64,000 nucleotides of DNA from the NCBI GenBank assembly GCA_000827205.1, contig KN832569.1:384647-448646 (forward strand), in the 5' to 3' direction. Positions 33,942 through 44,447 of the stretch are shown piece after piece. The stretch comes from Plicaturopsis crispa FD-325 SS-3 (Eukaryota > Basidiomycota > Agaricomycetes > Amylocorticiales > Amylocorticiaceae). The position numbers were made by a program, and so were the translations under genes. Numbering within the stretch: the first letter of the stretch is position 1; each line of letters opens with the position of its first letter. The notes beneath the pieces were generated by a model, which saw nothing but the letters and a program-made list of their open reading frames with translations, was not told where the DNA came from and did not search any database.

Positions 33942-34542
33942 TCAATCCCTCTCCTCCCACGTTTGCACCCCGACCTCCCCAAGCTCTCTCCACGTCTTCA
34001 CAATCTCCCCAATGCCCGGCATTCCCAAGATGACCAGATGAATCGTCCTCATCAGGCCCTCATACTCTTTCGCGCTTAGCTCTCCAGGCTTCTCTACGGT
34101 TTTCTTCCCGTCGAACGCGGGCACTCTGTCCCCGTACGGAGGGATGCAGTTCAGCCGTGCCGCGAGCTCGTCGCGTTCAGCATCGCTCCGCGTAGCGACA
34201 AGCGCGAGCCAGTAGCACCGGATGCATGATAGCAGCACACGGCGGAACTTGTACGGCGGTGCGGGCGAAAACGCATACGCTGGAGCAACGTCAAGGGCTT
34301 TTGAAAGCCATCGCCAAGTCCCCTCTGGGTTAACTTATGCTCGATCGTACAGCGACGAGGTAGGACGCACCTGCGAGCTTTTCGGTCTCTGATGTCAATA
34401 TATCGCTCGCCCCCGCCTTTTTGGCTCGGACATCTTTCATCGCGGACAACCATTCCTGCAGCTGTGCGCGGATCTTGACTATCTCTGCCTGTTGTTCAGC
34501 GGGCAGCGCACCCTCGGGATATGGAGAGACTGTGGATGCCAT
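33942..34542 (-). CDS. Small conserved basidiomycete protein of unknown function
   Basis: The start MASTVSPYPEGALPAEQQAE begins a coiled segment (VKIRAQLQEWLSAMKDVRAK). One intron of about 70-80 nt (donor gtgcgtcc near 34371) joins EKLA to ALDVAPAYAFSPAPPYKFRR, then VLLSCIRCYWLALVATRSDA, LNCIPPYGDRVPAFDGKKTV and MRTIHLVILGMPGIGEIVKT, with stop after QTWEERD. About 180 residues; no signal peptide. I recall similar short proteins in other Agaricomycetes but know of no function. PPYGDxVPAF and WRELGEVGV are likely the conserved cores. Confidence 0.65.
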
Positions 34543-34696
34543 CTTCTGGATACTGTTGTGGTGGGATTTGGTCTAGGCGCAAGTCCAGGGCACTGGGCGG
34601 GCCTTTATATATCTCGAGACTCAATGACGAAGCGTCGTCCGTTTCTACGGCGTACTTCTCAGAGTCACGAGCTTTGGAGTGTCCGTGGAGTGAGTT

Positions 34697-34900
34697 TTAC
34701 TCGTGCGTGCCAAAGAGCTCAAGGGCAATGTCACGGCCGTCTGAGCGGGCGACGCCATTCAGAGCAACATTTGCGACGGAATCTAGGAAGGCCATGAAAA
34801 TTGAGTGCGACGCATTAATATTAATAGTGGTGCGTGTATACTGACCATGGACGAGAGCTGAACCACTCACGAGAGGTGCAATGGACACTGCCATGCTCAA
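34697..34900 (-). pseudogene. Solo copy of the 5' exon(s) of the neighbouring PKL gene
   Basis: The minus-strand text MAVSIAPLVSG... and MAFLDSVANVALNGVARSDG, then RDIALELFGTHE, aligns with the N-terminus of the gene at 35005-36038 (MAASHTPF, then AFLNSVAKVTLDGVARGSDG, RNVSLELQR). An intron-like gtgagtggttcagc...tttccttcctag-type gap separates the two parts as in the parent. No kinase-like sequence follows before the next gene, so this is a truncated duplicate lying 3' of its parent. Confidence 0.5.
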
Positions 34901-35004
34901 GTTCTGTGGTAGAGACTGTGCGGCAGAGACGAGAGAAGCAGACGCGTGGGTGGATGTCGACGTACATATGCATTATGTACACGAGTTCTTCAACAAGACA
35001 CTGC

Positions 35005-36038
35005 CTACTCCCATGGCTCGACGATGAATCCGCACGGAATACTTCTGAATATTCGCCTCATGAAGCTATTGTAGTAAAACTTGTGGTCAATCATTGAGGA
35101 GTTATTCTTCTCCGAATTGTCAAAGTCAATGACTCGCCATCCGTAGGCACGATTCGTGTATGGCGAGGGCAAGCTAGGGAGACCTGTAGAAGAGCTGGGG
35201 GCACGGAGGAAATTCTGCCAGCGAATGTCGCGGTGGTATATGCCAAGCTCGGCCATGTCATGGTATATGTCTGCCATATCCTCCCTATAAACAAAGGCGT
35301 AATTGAGCAAGCTAGCACATATTACAGAATGATGTCGTACATACTTGGCGCCAGCAGGGGTGGGTTCGCCAAACGGCATCCTGTCTCCGCGTCTTTCCAA
35401 GAGAAGGATAGAAAGAACGCGAGGGGGATGGTCGCCCAATCTCTCCGCTTCAGTGACGCCTTCGTCGTCCTCGTCTCCCTCGTCGTTATCCCATAACCCG
35501 ATGTGAATATTGTCCTCGAGTTCAGCTTGGAAAAAGCCATAGCAGCGGGCAAGCCCAACCCCCTGGAGACATTCCATCTCTTCATAGAACCACGCCTCTT
35601 TTGCCAGATCCTTAGACCGGAATCGTGTCGCGATTTTGATGACTAACGCGGGGAACGCAAACACTTGTCCGGTAGGCGAGGAGCATTTGGAAAGGGAGAC
35701 TCCGCACACAGAACCCAACTCTACCGTTACCGATCTCGTCGCCGACAGACAAGGTCAGAGAGAGGTCCCCGGGGGCGGGAAGCAGCGAAGGTAGCCTTGC
35801 TGGGGGTCCGCCTTCTCGTGGGCGCCATGTATCGATTTTAGGTACGACGGGAGGCGGCGTACGCCTTTGCAGTTCTAGAGAAACGTTGCGACCATCTGAG
35901 CCGCGGGCGACGCCGTCCAAAGTGACTTTGGCGACGGAATTCAGAAAGGCCTGCAAAATAAGTCTACAATGTTGGTAAATCCGCTTGTTTTGAATGGGAA
36001 TCCGAGGTGCTCACAAAGGGTGTGTGTGATGCTGCCAT
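35005..36038 (-). CDS. Protein kinase-like (PKL) gene with an apparent frameshift near the glycine loop
   Basis: A different subfamily from the 5416/13886 copies. Exon 1 is MAASHTPF; exon 2 opens AFLNSVAKVTLDGVARGSDG and contains LSLTLSVGDEIGNGRVG, a glycine-rich loop. It continues FAFPALVIKIATRFRSKDLA (probable lysine), KEAWFYEEMECLQGVGLARC, then after an intron EDMADIYHDMAELGIYHRDI, RWQNFLRAP and WRVIDFDNSEK, ending CGFIVEPWE. HRDIRWQN and IDFD keep the catalytic Asp, Asn and metal Asp. The reading passes from GNGRVG to SVCGVSLSK only by a one-base shift around 35711-35720, within ggttgggttc-like text; no intron fits there. It is either one extra G (mutation or sequencing error) or a start downstream. 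Confidence in the family is good, in integrity poor. Confidence 0.6.
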
Positions 36039-36749
36039 GTCGCACAACGACGCTGTACGATCAACAGAAATGAAATCGCAGCGCTCTGACTCTCTCACAG
36101 GCGTTCTAGATACTCCTCAGCTGAAGAGCGGGATGGTAGCAGAGGGACATTGAGGGAGGGCAACTTTTTAACGTGTAGCGACGTAAAACAAACGCCCCAC
36201 GGTGTGCAAGGGCAATACACCCACAGGGTTGACCGTAGATTCGACACCTGTAGACCTGCTGATGGTGGAATGTACGTTAAGTACGTAGAGAGCACAAGAT
36301 ACTGGTACTGCGCTCACCATAACATCATCCTTCGGCATGATCTCAATACCAATCGCTCCTCCTGCCAGTGGCAGTCCCGCATCTCTCCAGCAAGATTGGA
36401 CGGTCCTCAGTATGATTCAAGGTCCATCTATTCCAGCTCACAGCGTACTGAGATTGAGAAGACCGGATGTCATGAACAAGTTCGAAGCGGTTGTCCTCAA
36501 TTTCCCTCGAGTGGGCAGGAGTCGACAGAGAGATGCCGCCGTGCACAAGGGTGCGTAGTCTCCCAAAGGCAGGTAGTAGACAATTCCTTGAACCTCACAG
36601 GCTCGGATATCCTTGTCTGACAAGGGTGCGGCCAGGGTGCGGCGGTGCGCGCAGACACGAGTCGGCACCCGGAATCCTTTCCGATGACGGTGGCTTGAAC
36701 AAGTTGGACTTGTCTCTCCATCGTACTTTCACCAGAAATATCGAGTACA
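36039..36749. other. Intergenic with dispersed repeat
   Basis: Divergent promoter region between the PKL gene (-) and the remodeller (+). It holds copy B of the dispersed repeat (36555-36621) and no recognisable gene. Confidence 0.45.
36555..36621 (-). repeat. Dispersed repeat, copy B
   Basis: On the minus strand: gtcagacaaggatatccgag, then gaggttcaaggaattgt, then gggagactac. It matches 13438-13509 over the whole length apart from the variable spacer. Confidence 0.5.
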
Positions 36750-39700
36750 ATGCCCTCTAGCAGAGAGACTGCATCGCCAACACCGTTTTCTATGTCGTCT
36801 ATACCAGCGAGTAGCGCGTACGCGTCCTCTCCGCCTCCAACCGATGCAGACGACTTGGAGGTCAAGGTGCGACTTTTTCAGCTCTAAAGCGCGCCGACTA
36901 CGCGACTTACACGCTTTAATGGAAGGGCGATACCAGTGGTGGACTGCCTGATGATGAGGTGAGTGCTCTGAGTGCTTCGACGGGCGGGCGGCCCTCTTAA
37001 ACACGCGCATAGGACGTTGAAGCGCGCTTCACCCGCCTCGACTATTTGCTGAAAAAATCCATGACGTACACCACGCTGCTCAAGGAGCAGATGGACAAAG
37101 TGAAGCAGAGCAAGGGTCGCAATGGCCAGGAGGAGTTCCCTCAGCCCGCACTCGTGACGGGTGCAAAGCTGAAGGATTATCAACTCGAGGGCGTACAGTG
37201 GATGGTGGGACTGCACGAAAACGGCATCTCTGGCATCCTTGGTGCGCTGCCTCAAGGATTCACGTTTGCCGTATACTAACTTTGCATATCAGCCGACGAG
37301 ATGGGGCTAGGAAAGACACTGCAAACGATCGCGTTTAACGCGTATCTGCGCTCCCTAAACTACTTCAAGCCCATCCTCATAGTGTGCCCGCTGAGCGTGT
37401 TGTCGAATTGGAAAGAGGAGTACACGAAATTTGCCCCCGAGGTGAGCGGTAGAGCCAATGTGTCAACAGCGTAACTCTGATACTGGACAGATCGAGGTCT
37501 GCGTATATCACGGCAATCCCGCTGAGCGCGCAGAGATGCGGCGCACTGTCTTGCGGACGCCTTTCCAGGAAGAAGAGGACGAAGACGATAAGGAAAAGGA
37601 AAAGGAGGGGGACGACGACGAGGTCAAGAAACCTACCGCAAGGAAAGCGAAACCCAAGATGCCCTCCAAGAAAGCGCAGGCGGGCAACAAGAAGAAAACG
37701 GCGAAAGGGAAGGCAAAGCCGACAGAGCAGAAGACGACGCGTCGCCAGAGCACACGGCGGAGCACACGCGGGCGCAGAGCCGACGACGACGATGGCGAGC
37801 AGGAGGATGTGGAAGAAGATCACGAGGAAAAGGTCGCCGACGAACCCGCTCCCGAAGCGAAAGCCCCGAAGGTCGAGTACGACCCTGAGACGATGCAGCC
37901 CGCTGCGTCCTTCCCGGTTATCCTCACCACATACGACATCCTCATGCGTGACCGCCAGCACCTGCAGCGGTATACCTACGCGTACATCGTTGTTGATGAG
38001 GGCCACCGGTTGAAGAACATGGACTGTCAGCTCATGCGCGAGATCAAGAAGCTCGACAGTGGCGGGCGCATTGTTCTGACGGGGACGCCTCTGCATGTGA
38101 GCGGCTTCTGTGCTATTATAACTCAATTCCTCACCATCGCTTTACTTGCAGAATAATCTCGCCGAGCTGTGGTCTTTGTTAAATTTCATTCTTCCGGATA
38201 TATTTAACGACCTCGATACCTTCCAAGAATGGTACGCGGCGAAGGTCTTTTACTTCCACTAGTTTAGCCATCTAACATGTTCCCAGGTTCAACCTTCCGA
38301 CCATGCAGAGTACGCTCTCGTCGGAGCGGTCCTCTTCACTCATCAACACACTCCACGGAATCTTGAAGCCCTTTTTGCTACGTCGCTTGAAGGCCGACGT
38401 CATGAGCTCCGTCGGGTGGTTCGATGGCGAGGGCGGAGGCAGTGCTCATGGGGGACTTCCGCCCAAGAAAGAATACGTCTTGTGGGCGCCGTTGACTGAG
38501 CAGCAGCGTACGGTCTACAACCATGTTCTTAGCAGCCCCGGGGGGCTGCGTAGCTATCTGCTCAGTCAGAGCAAAGGGAAGCGAAAGGCGAAGGAAGAAG
38601 AGCCGGTCGATGCTAACCGTCCCCGGAAGCTGAGGAGTGAGGGACGAGCGCCGAAACGGAGACGCTACAATGTCGACGGAGACGACGACGCGTATTTTGA
38701 ACAGCTGGAGCAAGGCGAGACCGCACAGGAAGACGTGGATCTTGAGAAAATTGGCAACGACTATCAATACAAAGCAACCCGTGCGCCTACAGACCTTACT
38801 TCCCCGTTGTCGAGCATACTGACCTCTCCGTCTTTGAACAGTAAAACAGGTCAACAACATGAAACTGCAGAATCCGGTAATGCAGCTCCGGAAAGTGTGC
38901 TCGCACCCGTTCCTGTTCGATTGGCCCCTAGACACCAATGGGCAACCCGTCCTGGATCAATCGCTTGTGCGTGCGAGCGGGAAAATGCTCGTGCTCGACC
39001 GACTCCTCGATGGACTTTTCGCCAAAGGTCATAAGGTCCTCATATTCAGCCAGTTCCGGACGATGCTCGATATCATTGAGGTACGCGCCCCCGCCTCTCC
39101 AGCGCACTTGCTTTCAACTGACGTCCGCCGATACCGTGTTGTAGGATTGGGCTACGGAGTTCAAGCATTGGCCAATATGTCGAATCGACGGCACGACCGC
39201 GCCGCTCGAACGGCGCGAGCAGATGAATGCTTTTCAGACTGGTGGCGACGCCCCGGACGCGCCGCGGCTGTTCCTCCTCAGCACCCGTGCCGGCGGCCTG
39301 GGCATCAACCTCACCGCAGCCGATACCGTCATATTCTACGACCAGGATTGGGTACGCAGATGTCTACTTCTTTGTCGCTGGTATACTGAGACTCGCTTGT
39401 GCAGAATCCGCAGATGGATATTCAGGCCCAGGATCGTGCCCACAGGATAGGGCAGACGCGGCCTGTGCTTATCTTCCGGCTCGTGAGCGCGCATACGATC
39501 GAGGAGAAGATCATAAGTAGGGCGACGGAAAAGCGGAAGCTCGAGGCTCTCGTCATTGCCAAAGGTCAGTCTACAGAAACCGACTGAGAAGGGAACTGAC
39601 TGACGGTCCGTGTAGGCAAGTTCAAGGCGCCGACAGCCACTGCTCGGGGAAAGCCAGAGACGATGGCTGAGATGGCTGCGGCGCTCATGAAACTCGAGGG

Positions 39701-39917
39701 CGAGAAGATCGAGGTCGTCTCAGACGGAGACCGCGTCATCAGCAACGCCGCCCTCGAAGTCTTGCTCGACCGTCGGCCCGAGGTGTTTAGCGGTCGCGGG
39801 GTTGGATGGAAGTCGGGCGCGGACAACGATTCCGGCAAGACGGCATTCGGGGTGTATGAGGGACGGTCGGCGGATGAAGCAGACGGGATGCTCGCGGGAC
39901 TCATGGGCGAGGAGTGA
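36750..39917 (+). CDS. IRC5: SNF2-family chromatin remodelling ATPase of the IRC5/LSH (HELLS/DDM1) group
   Basis: This is an ATP-driven nucleosome remodeller; relatives act in cohesin loading, recombination and heterochromatin or DNA methylation. The start [20 protein letters not shown] splices into [11 protein letters not shown], then [20 protein letters not shown]. The ATPase opens [20 protein letters not shown], motif [16 protein letters not shown], motif Ia [20 protein letters not shown], motif [12 protein letters not shown], motif [23 protein letters not shown]. The C-lobe has [50 protein letters not shown] and the arginine-finger motif [13 protein letters not shown] ~125-residue acidic/basic insert (37560-37870) lies between motifs Ia and II. 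The C-terminus ends [15 protein letters not shown]. Introns are short and in phase. The region near 38850 before [12 protein letters not shown] is approximate. Confidence 0.88.
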
Positions 39918-40677
39918 GCGAATGGGTGTGTCTTTATTTGTTCTATATGTGCGCATAATTCGTGTTTCAATAATCTGTAGAAACCATATAATTGTATCAT
40001 CTACCAGTGGCTTGCGGGCTGCTAAACGCAAGCAGCAACCTGCGACTCCGACAAACTATCAGGTTCGATTTTTCTCACCGCTCCGCGCACGCACGCTCTC
40101 TTTTGCATTCCCTTCTGCGCTCTTGCACATGTGCTTCGAGCAACGCTTATAGCTTGACTCCAGGCATTGCTATCTTGACCATTGTATTGTTCTATGTCTC
40201 CTCGGTGAGTGCTAGCCTCAAAGTTTTTAAAGGCTGTCGTTGAAGAATTTATATCATCATAGATCTATACTCCCGGGCCTGCCATCATGTGCCATGACAT
40301 CGAGAAGGCCTTACACAAAGGTAGCGAACCCATACATCAAACGCGGCTAAGTATAAGAACACAACATACTTGCTCATACTTGCTTAACATCTCCATAAAG
40401 CCCGAGGCTGTGCAGATGTGAGGTTTCAGTAAATAGTTCGGCCAGGGTCAAGTGCCTCATGCCCAGGGGTACTTACTGCCTGAGCCTCTCCTTTTTCTTC
40501 CTTATATCGAGAGGACCGTTGCGCAGAGCTGGATGGCTTCAAATGTCGCGTACCGTCCGGTGTCGCGTGGAGGGGACCTAGTTCCAAATCGGCGGATGGA
40601 GGGTATGGTTTCCTATCTTTCCCCATTCTCCTCTTTCCTGCTGACGCCAAATCGCGAAAGAATCGCAGTTTGACAGC
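39918..40677. other. Intergenic
   Basis: This is the 3' flank of the remodeller and 5' flank of the DUF3433-like gene. No gene, repeat or RNA is recognised. Confidence 0.45.
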
Positions 40678-43600
40678 ATGCGCGAACATGATCCAGACGT
40701 GTCGTCCTCCCCCAACCAGTCCGCCGGCCGCAAGCTAGCCGCATCGATACCATTTCTACCTACTGTCGAGAGCACTGCTGCATGGACGCCCCTCATCCTG
40801 CACATCATCCCTACGGCTACGTTCATCGCTTTCCTGCTCCTGCTGATCGCCCTTCTCGAGATCTTCATTCGTCGATCGCCATTCGATGCCCCTGCATCGT
40901 CTGGACTGCTTTTCGTCTGGACGTATCTGCCCACCGCAGTGCTCATGGTTGTAGACTGGATATGGGATGCCTATCACTTGCATGTCAAGCTCCTTACTCC
41001 TTGGTCCGTTCTTTCTCGCGGATTTTCCTCCGCTTCGGATGGCATCATGTTGGACTACATCGGTGCCAACTATTTTCTTGGGATGTGGAGTGCATTCCGG
41101 CACAGACACTTTGTAGTTCTGCTGAGCTACGTCGGGTTTTGGATCGCAGCCATTGCGGGTATCGTGTCGACATCCTTATGGCTGCTCCAGGATATGTCGC
41201 ATACTTTCCCCTCGCGTCTGGCTCTCACGGCTGCCTTTGACCCCTCGTCATTCGATGTCTCTACGTCAGATTCAAGCTACATCAATTCATACCTTGGGCG
41301 CACGGCGTTTGGGCTTGACAGGCCGCGTTGGTTGACGTCGGATGCGATCGTGATGGAATCGTTCAAATTGCCATCGTCGTACTCTCAGATGGCGGGCGCA
41401 ATGTCTGGTCAGACCAAAGGGTATTCCGCTGATCTCAACTGTACTTCCGCAGCGGTCTCGTACGCGGGAAACAGCACTGGGCCGTCCGTCGACCCTACTA
41501 TCCCCCATGCAAGCTACTACTATGTGAACGTCGATGCTGCAGGCTGTGCTGCCACGCATCTATTTGCCACCTCGGACTATAATATGTTTCAGGACAGTAC
41601 GTGTCGAAGCTATCTGACAAAAGGACGCTCGCTGATGATTTATTCGAAGCAACGTACTATATTGGTCGCGTATACAATCATACCTGCCCGGAATCGTCCT
41701 TGACTTTGACCATCCTTGCCCACTTCGCATGGACCAGCCAAAGCATGGGGGACGCTGCTGGGATAGCCTGCGACCCCTCGTACATGCAACACTCTCTCGA
41801 TGCCACCGTTCCGTTGTCGTCGTCCGCGCCCATCGCTGCATCTGTGCTATCAGGCTCATCTAAACCATTTGCCTACTCCGGAGGGGAAGGTGCACTGGCA
41901 TGGATGAATAGCACGAATACCAAGGACCGCCAGATCGACATCGCAATCTCCCTGGAAGAGGACCCGTTCAGTACTTGGCCTGGACTGATGAACGGAAACC
42001 AAACAACTACTATCTCGCGACCATCTGTTGATTATGATCCGTGGTTCTGGCTCCTCGCGCACGCCACAAACGCCAACGAAACAGACCTTTTGGATACCGA
42101 CAAACTTCAAAGCACGAGCCGAGCTGTGTTTAAGGAGGTGTGGAGTGACTTCGCACAGTCTTTCCTCCTACCGACTCCGTCGTCCACTCAAGATATCGCC
42201 GGCAGTGTCGAAATCACTGGTAGGAAGCTAGTCGCACGTCCATCAGTGTACGCATCGCCCAAGGTGCAATCATAGGATTGGTGGTTCTCGCCATCTGCAT
42301 TTACATTCTACGTCCGAAGACCAATTTGCCGAGAGACCCTTCCTCTTTAGCATCTGTGGCAGCATTAATCGCCTCTGGCGATAATGACTTCGAGAGCGCT
42401 TTCGCAGATACCGGAAGGCTGGACGACGAACAGATGGCACTTAAGCTGCAGGGTTGGAGATTTTCGACTAAGGACGGCGCACTATACAAGTTGCAAGCAG
42501 TTGAAGATGGATACATCCGATCTAAGGTATGACCTCGCACACTTGTTGATCTTGTTGAGCTGAAGGTCTGGTCTGTATGAACAGGAAGCTCTGCTGGATG
42601 AACCACAGAGACGGAAATTCTGGCGACCTGTGCTTGTGCATCCAGTCGCTGTGTTTGTCCTCCTTTCCCTCGTTCTTCTCACAGTCATCGCGCTCGAGCT
42701 TCTGCTCCGTTTCAGCAACAAGAATAACGGCTTCGCTTCCGTCTCCAATACCTTAGGGACCTATTCGTGGTCCTACATCGCGCCAGCATATCTATTCCTA
42801 CTTGGACTGTTACTACAAGCATACACGTTCGCAGTGCGGACACTGGAGCCTTACGTTGGGATGCATCGCGAACCGCAGACTGCCCGTAGATCGGTTACTT
42901 ATACTCCTCTTAACCGCACGACTGTGGGGCTGTTGGGTCATGCTATCAAGCATCGGAGCGTAGTAGGTCTTGCGTGCGCCAGCTCTATGCTGATCATCCC
43001 CTTCCTCAAGATCGTCGTGGCCGGTTTATTTGTCACGTCTTTCGAGCCGACGGTTGTGAATACTCAGGTCTTGTCGACTGGCACATTCAATGGATCTACG
43101 ATATTTCCGGACTCATTCCAAAGCAGTGAGTCAACAAGTGGGGATTTCATGCCGGCGCAGGTGTTGGCATTGTCGCAGATCCCGAAGTACGACCTACCTC
43201 TGCCGACGTGGACTACCGCGAATGAGGCAGTTGGTGAAGTCAATTTCGACTCCATTCAGTTCTCGACGCAATCCAATATGACCGTCGTCGCCCCCTTACC
43301 GGTGGTCCGGGCAGATTTGTCCAACTGCTCGACCTTGACCAGTTCAGACTACAACATCCTCCCACAACCGAACTCTCAAACGGGATACTATCTTCAGATC
43401 CCCTTACAGCCGGTCACGAACGACGCCAGGGGGACCTCGCGGTGTGTCTTCAACGGAGATATCGATACTCTCCGAGGCCAGAGGGAAAACGCGACGCTTC
43501 CTATGCCGTCGCAGCCAGGATGGTTTGGACAGTTCTTCCATCCATGGTGTGGCGGGTATACGCTCATTTTTGGAAAGACAGACGCGACGAATGCGACCAA

Positions 43601-44318
43601 GATCGACACGTTGAGCGCCGTACAATGTTTCTACAACATGTCGATGTGGACGACCAATGTGTCGTTTTCTTATAACGGGAGTGATGGCATCTAGATTCTC
43701 TCCGTAGATGAAACTGCAGCAGGAGACAAGCAAACGGTGTCCGATTTCCAAGGAAAGGAGTTCGGAATCAAAGAATACATGCCATCGACCTACGAGAGCA
43801 ATGACACCCATGAATTCGACGGCTTCATGCAAATCATGACCCTCCGTGATCCTTCCACCTCACTGGAATCATTCCTGGATCCCTCGAATCTCGTGGAAGC
43901 CGCCAAAGCACTGTATTCGACATATTGGTCGGTCTACGTCTCCAACAACATGCGCATAAATCGCACGAGCAGCCAGGCTGTCGACGCCGTGTTGCACTAC
44001 GACGTCTCTCGCATCGTGCAGGCCACCACACCAACACGGATTATGCAGGCATTACTTGCGGGTATCTTACTTTGTGGTCTGGTCATCGTTGCCGTCACGA
44101 GGAATACGCCGGCGGTCCTGCCCAAACCGCCATACTCGATCGCAGCTCAAGCAAGCTTGCTAGCTGGAGGCTCGTTAACGAAGCTTCATGAATTGCACAC
44201 TGGTCCCGTGGCAACTCGGGACGAGCTGGATAGGGCATTGGATGGGTATCTCTTCTCCCTCGGCTGGCGCGAAGGAACGAATGAGAAGTCATCCTTCGGG
44301 ATTGATGTAGTGCATTAA
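40678..44318 (+). pseudogene. DUF3433-like multi-domain membrane protein gene, probably broken
   Basis: A large fungal membrane protein of unknown function. The start MREHDPDVSSSPNQSAGRKL is followed by TM pairs (IIPTATFIAFLLLLIALLEI; FVVLLSYVGFWIAAIAGIVS), an extracellular-type domain with several NxS/T sites, a TM IIGLVVLAICIYIL, a second module opening KFWRPVLVHPVAVFVLLSLV with VVGLACASSMLIIPFLKIVV, and a last TM RIMQALLAGILLCGLVIVAV. Introns are at 41600-41651 and about 42530-42586. Two problems appear: the frame must shift near 42220-42263 (a 44-nt GT-AAG intron would restore it but would remove residues that look conserved, RKLVAR...ISVRIAQ), and an in-frame TAG at 43692-43694 splits the second extracellular domain. 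Everything else is conserved. It is probably a young pseudogene, possibly strain-specific, or affected by sequence errors. Confidence 0.6.
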
Positions 44319-44447
44319 TCCTCAACGAATTGGACATTTCTTGTTGCATAGTGGATTTTATTTACGGGGTGCAGCGTTTTCTTCATGGCTTTCAATGTTT
44401 TCTATCGTGCAATGATGTTAATAGTAATGGTATTCCATGTCGACCTA

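Noticed and set aside
37377-38126. Minus-strand frame of 249 codons
   Set aside because: Antisense to the conserved ATPase exons of the IRC5/LSH gene.
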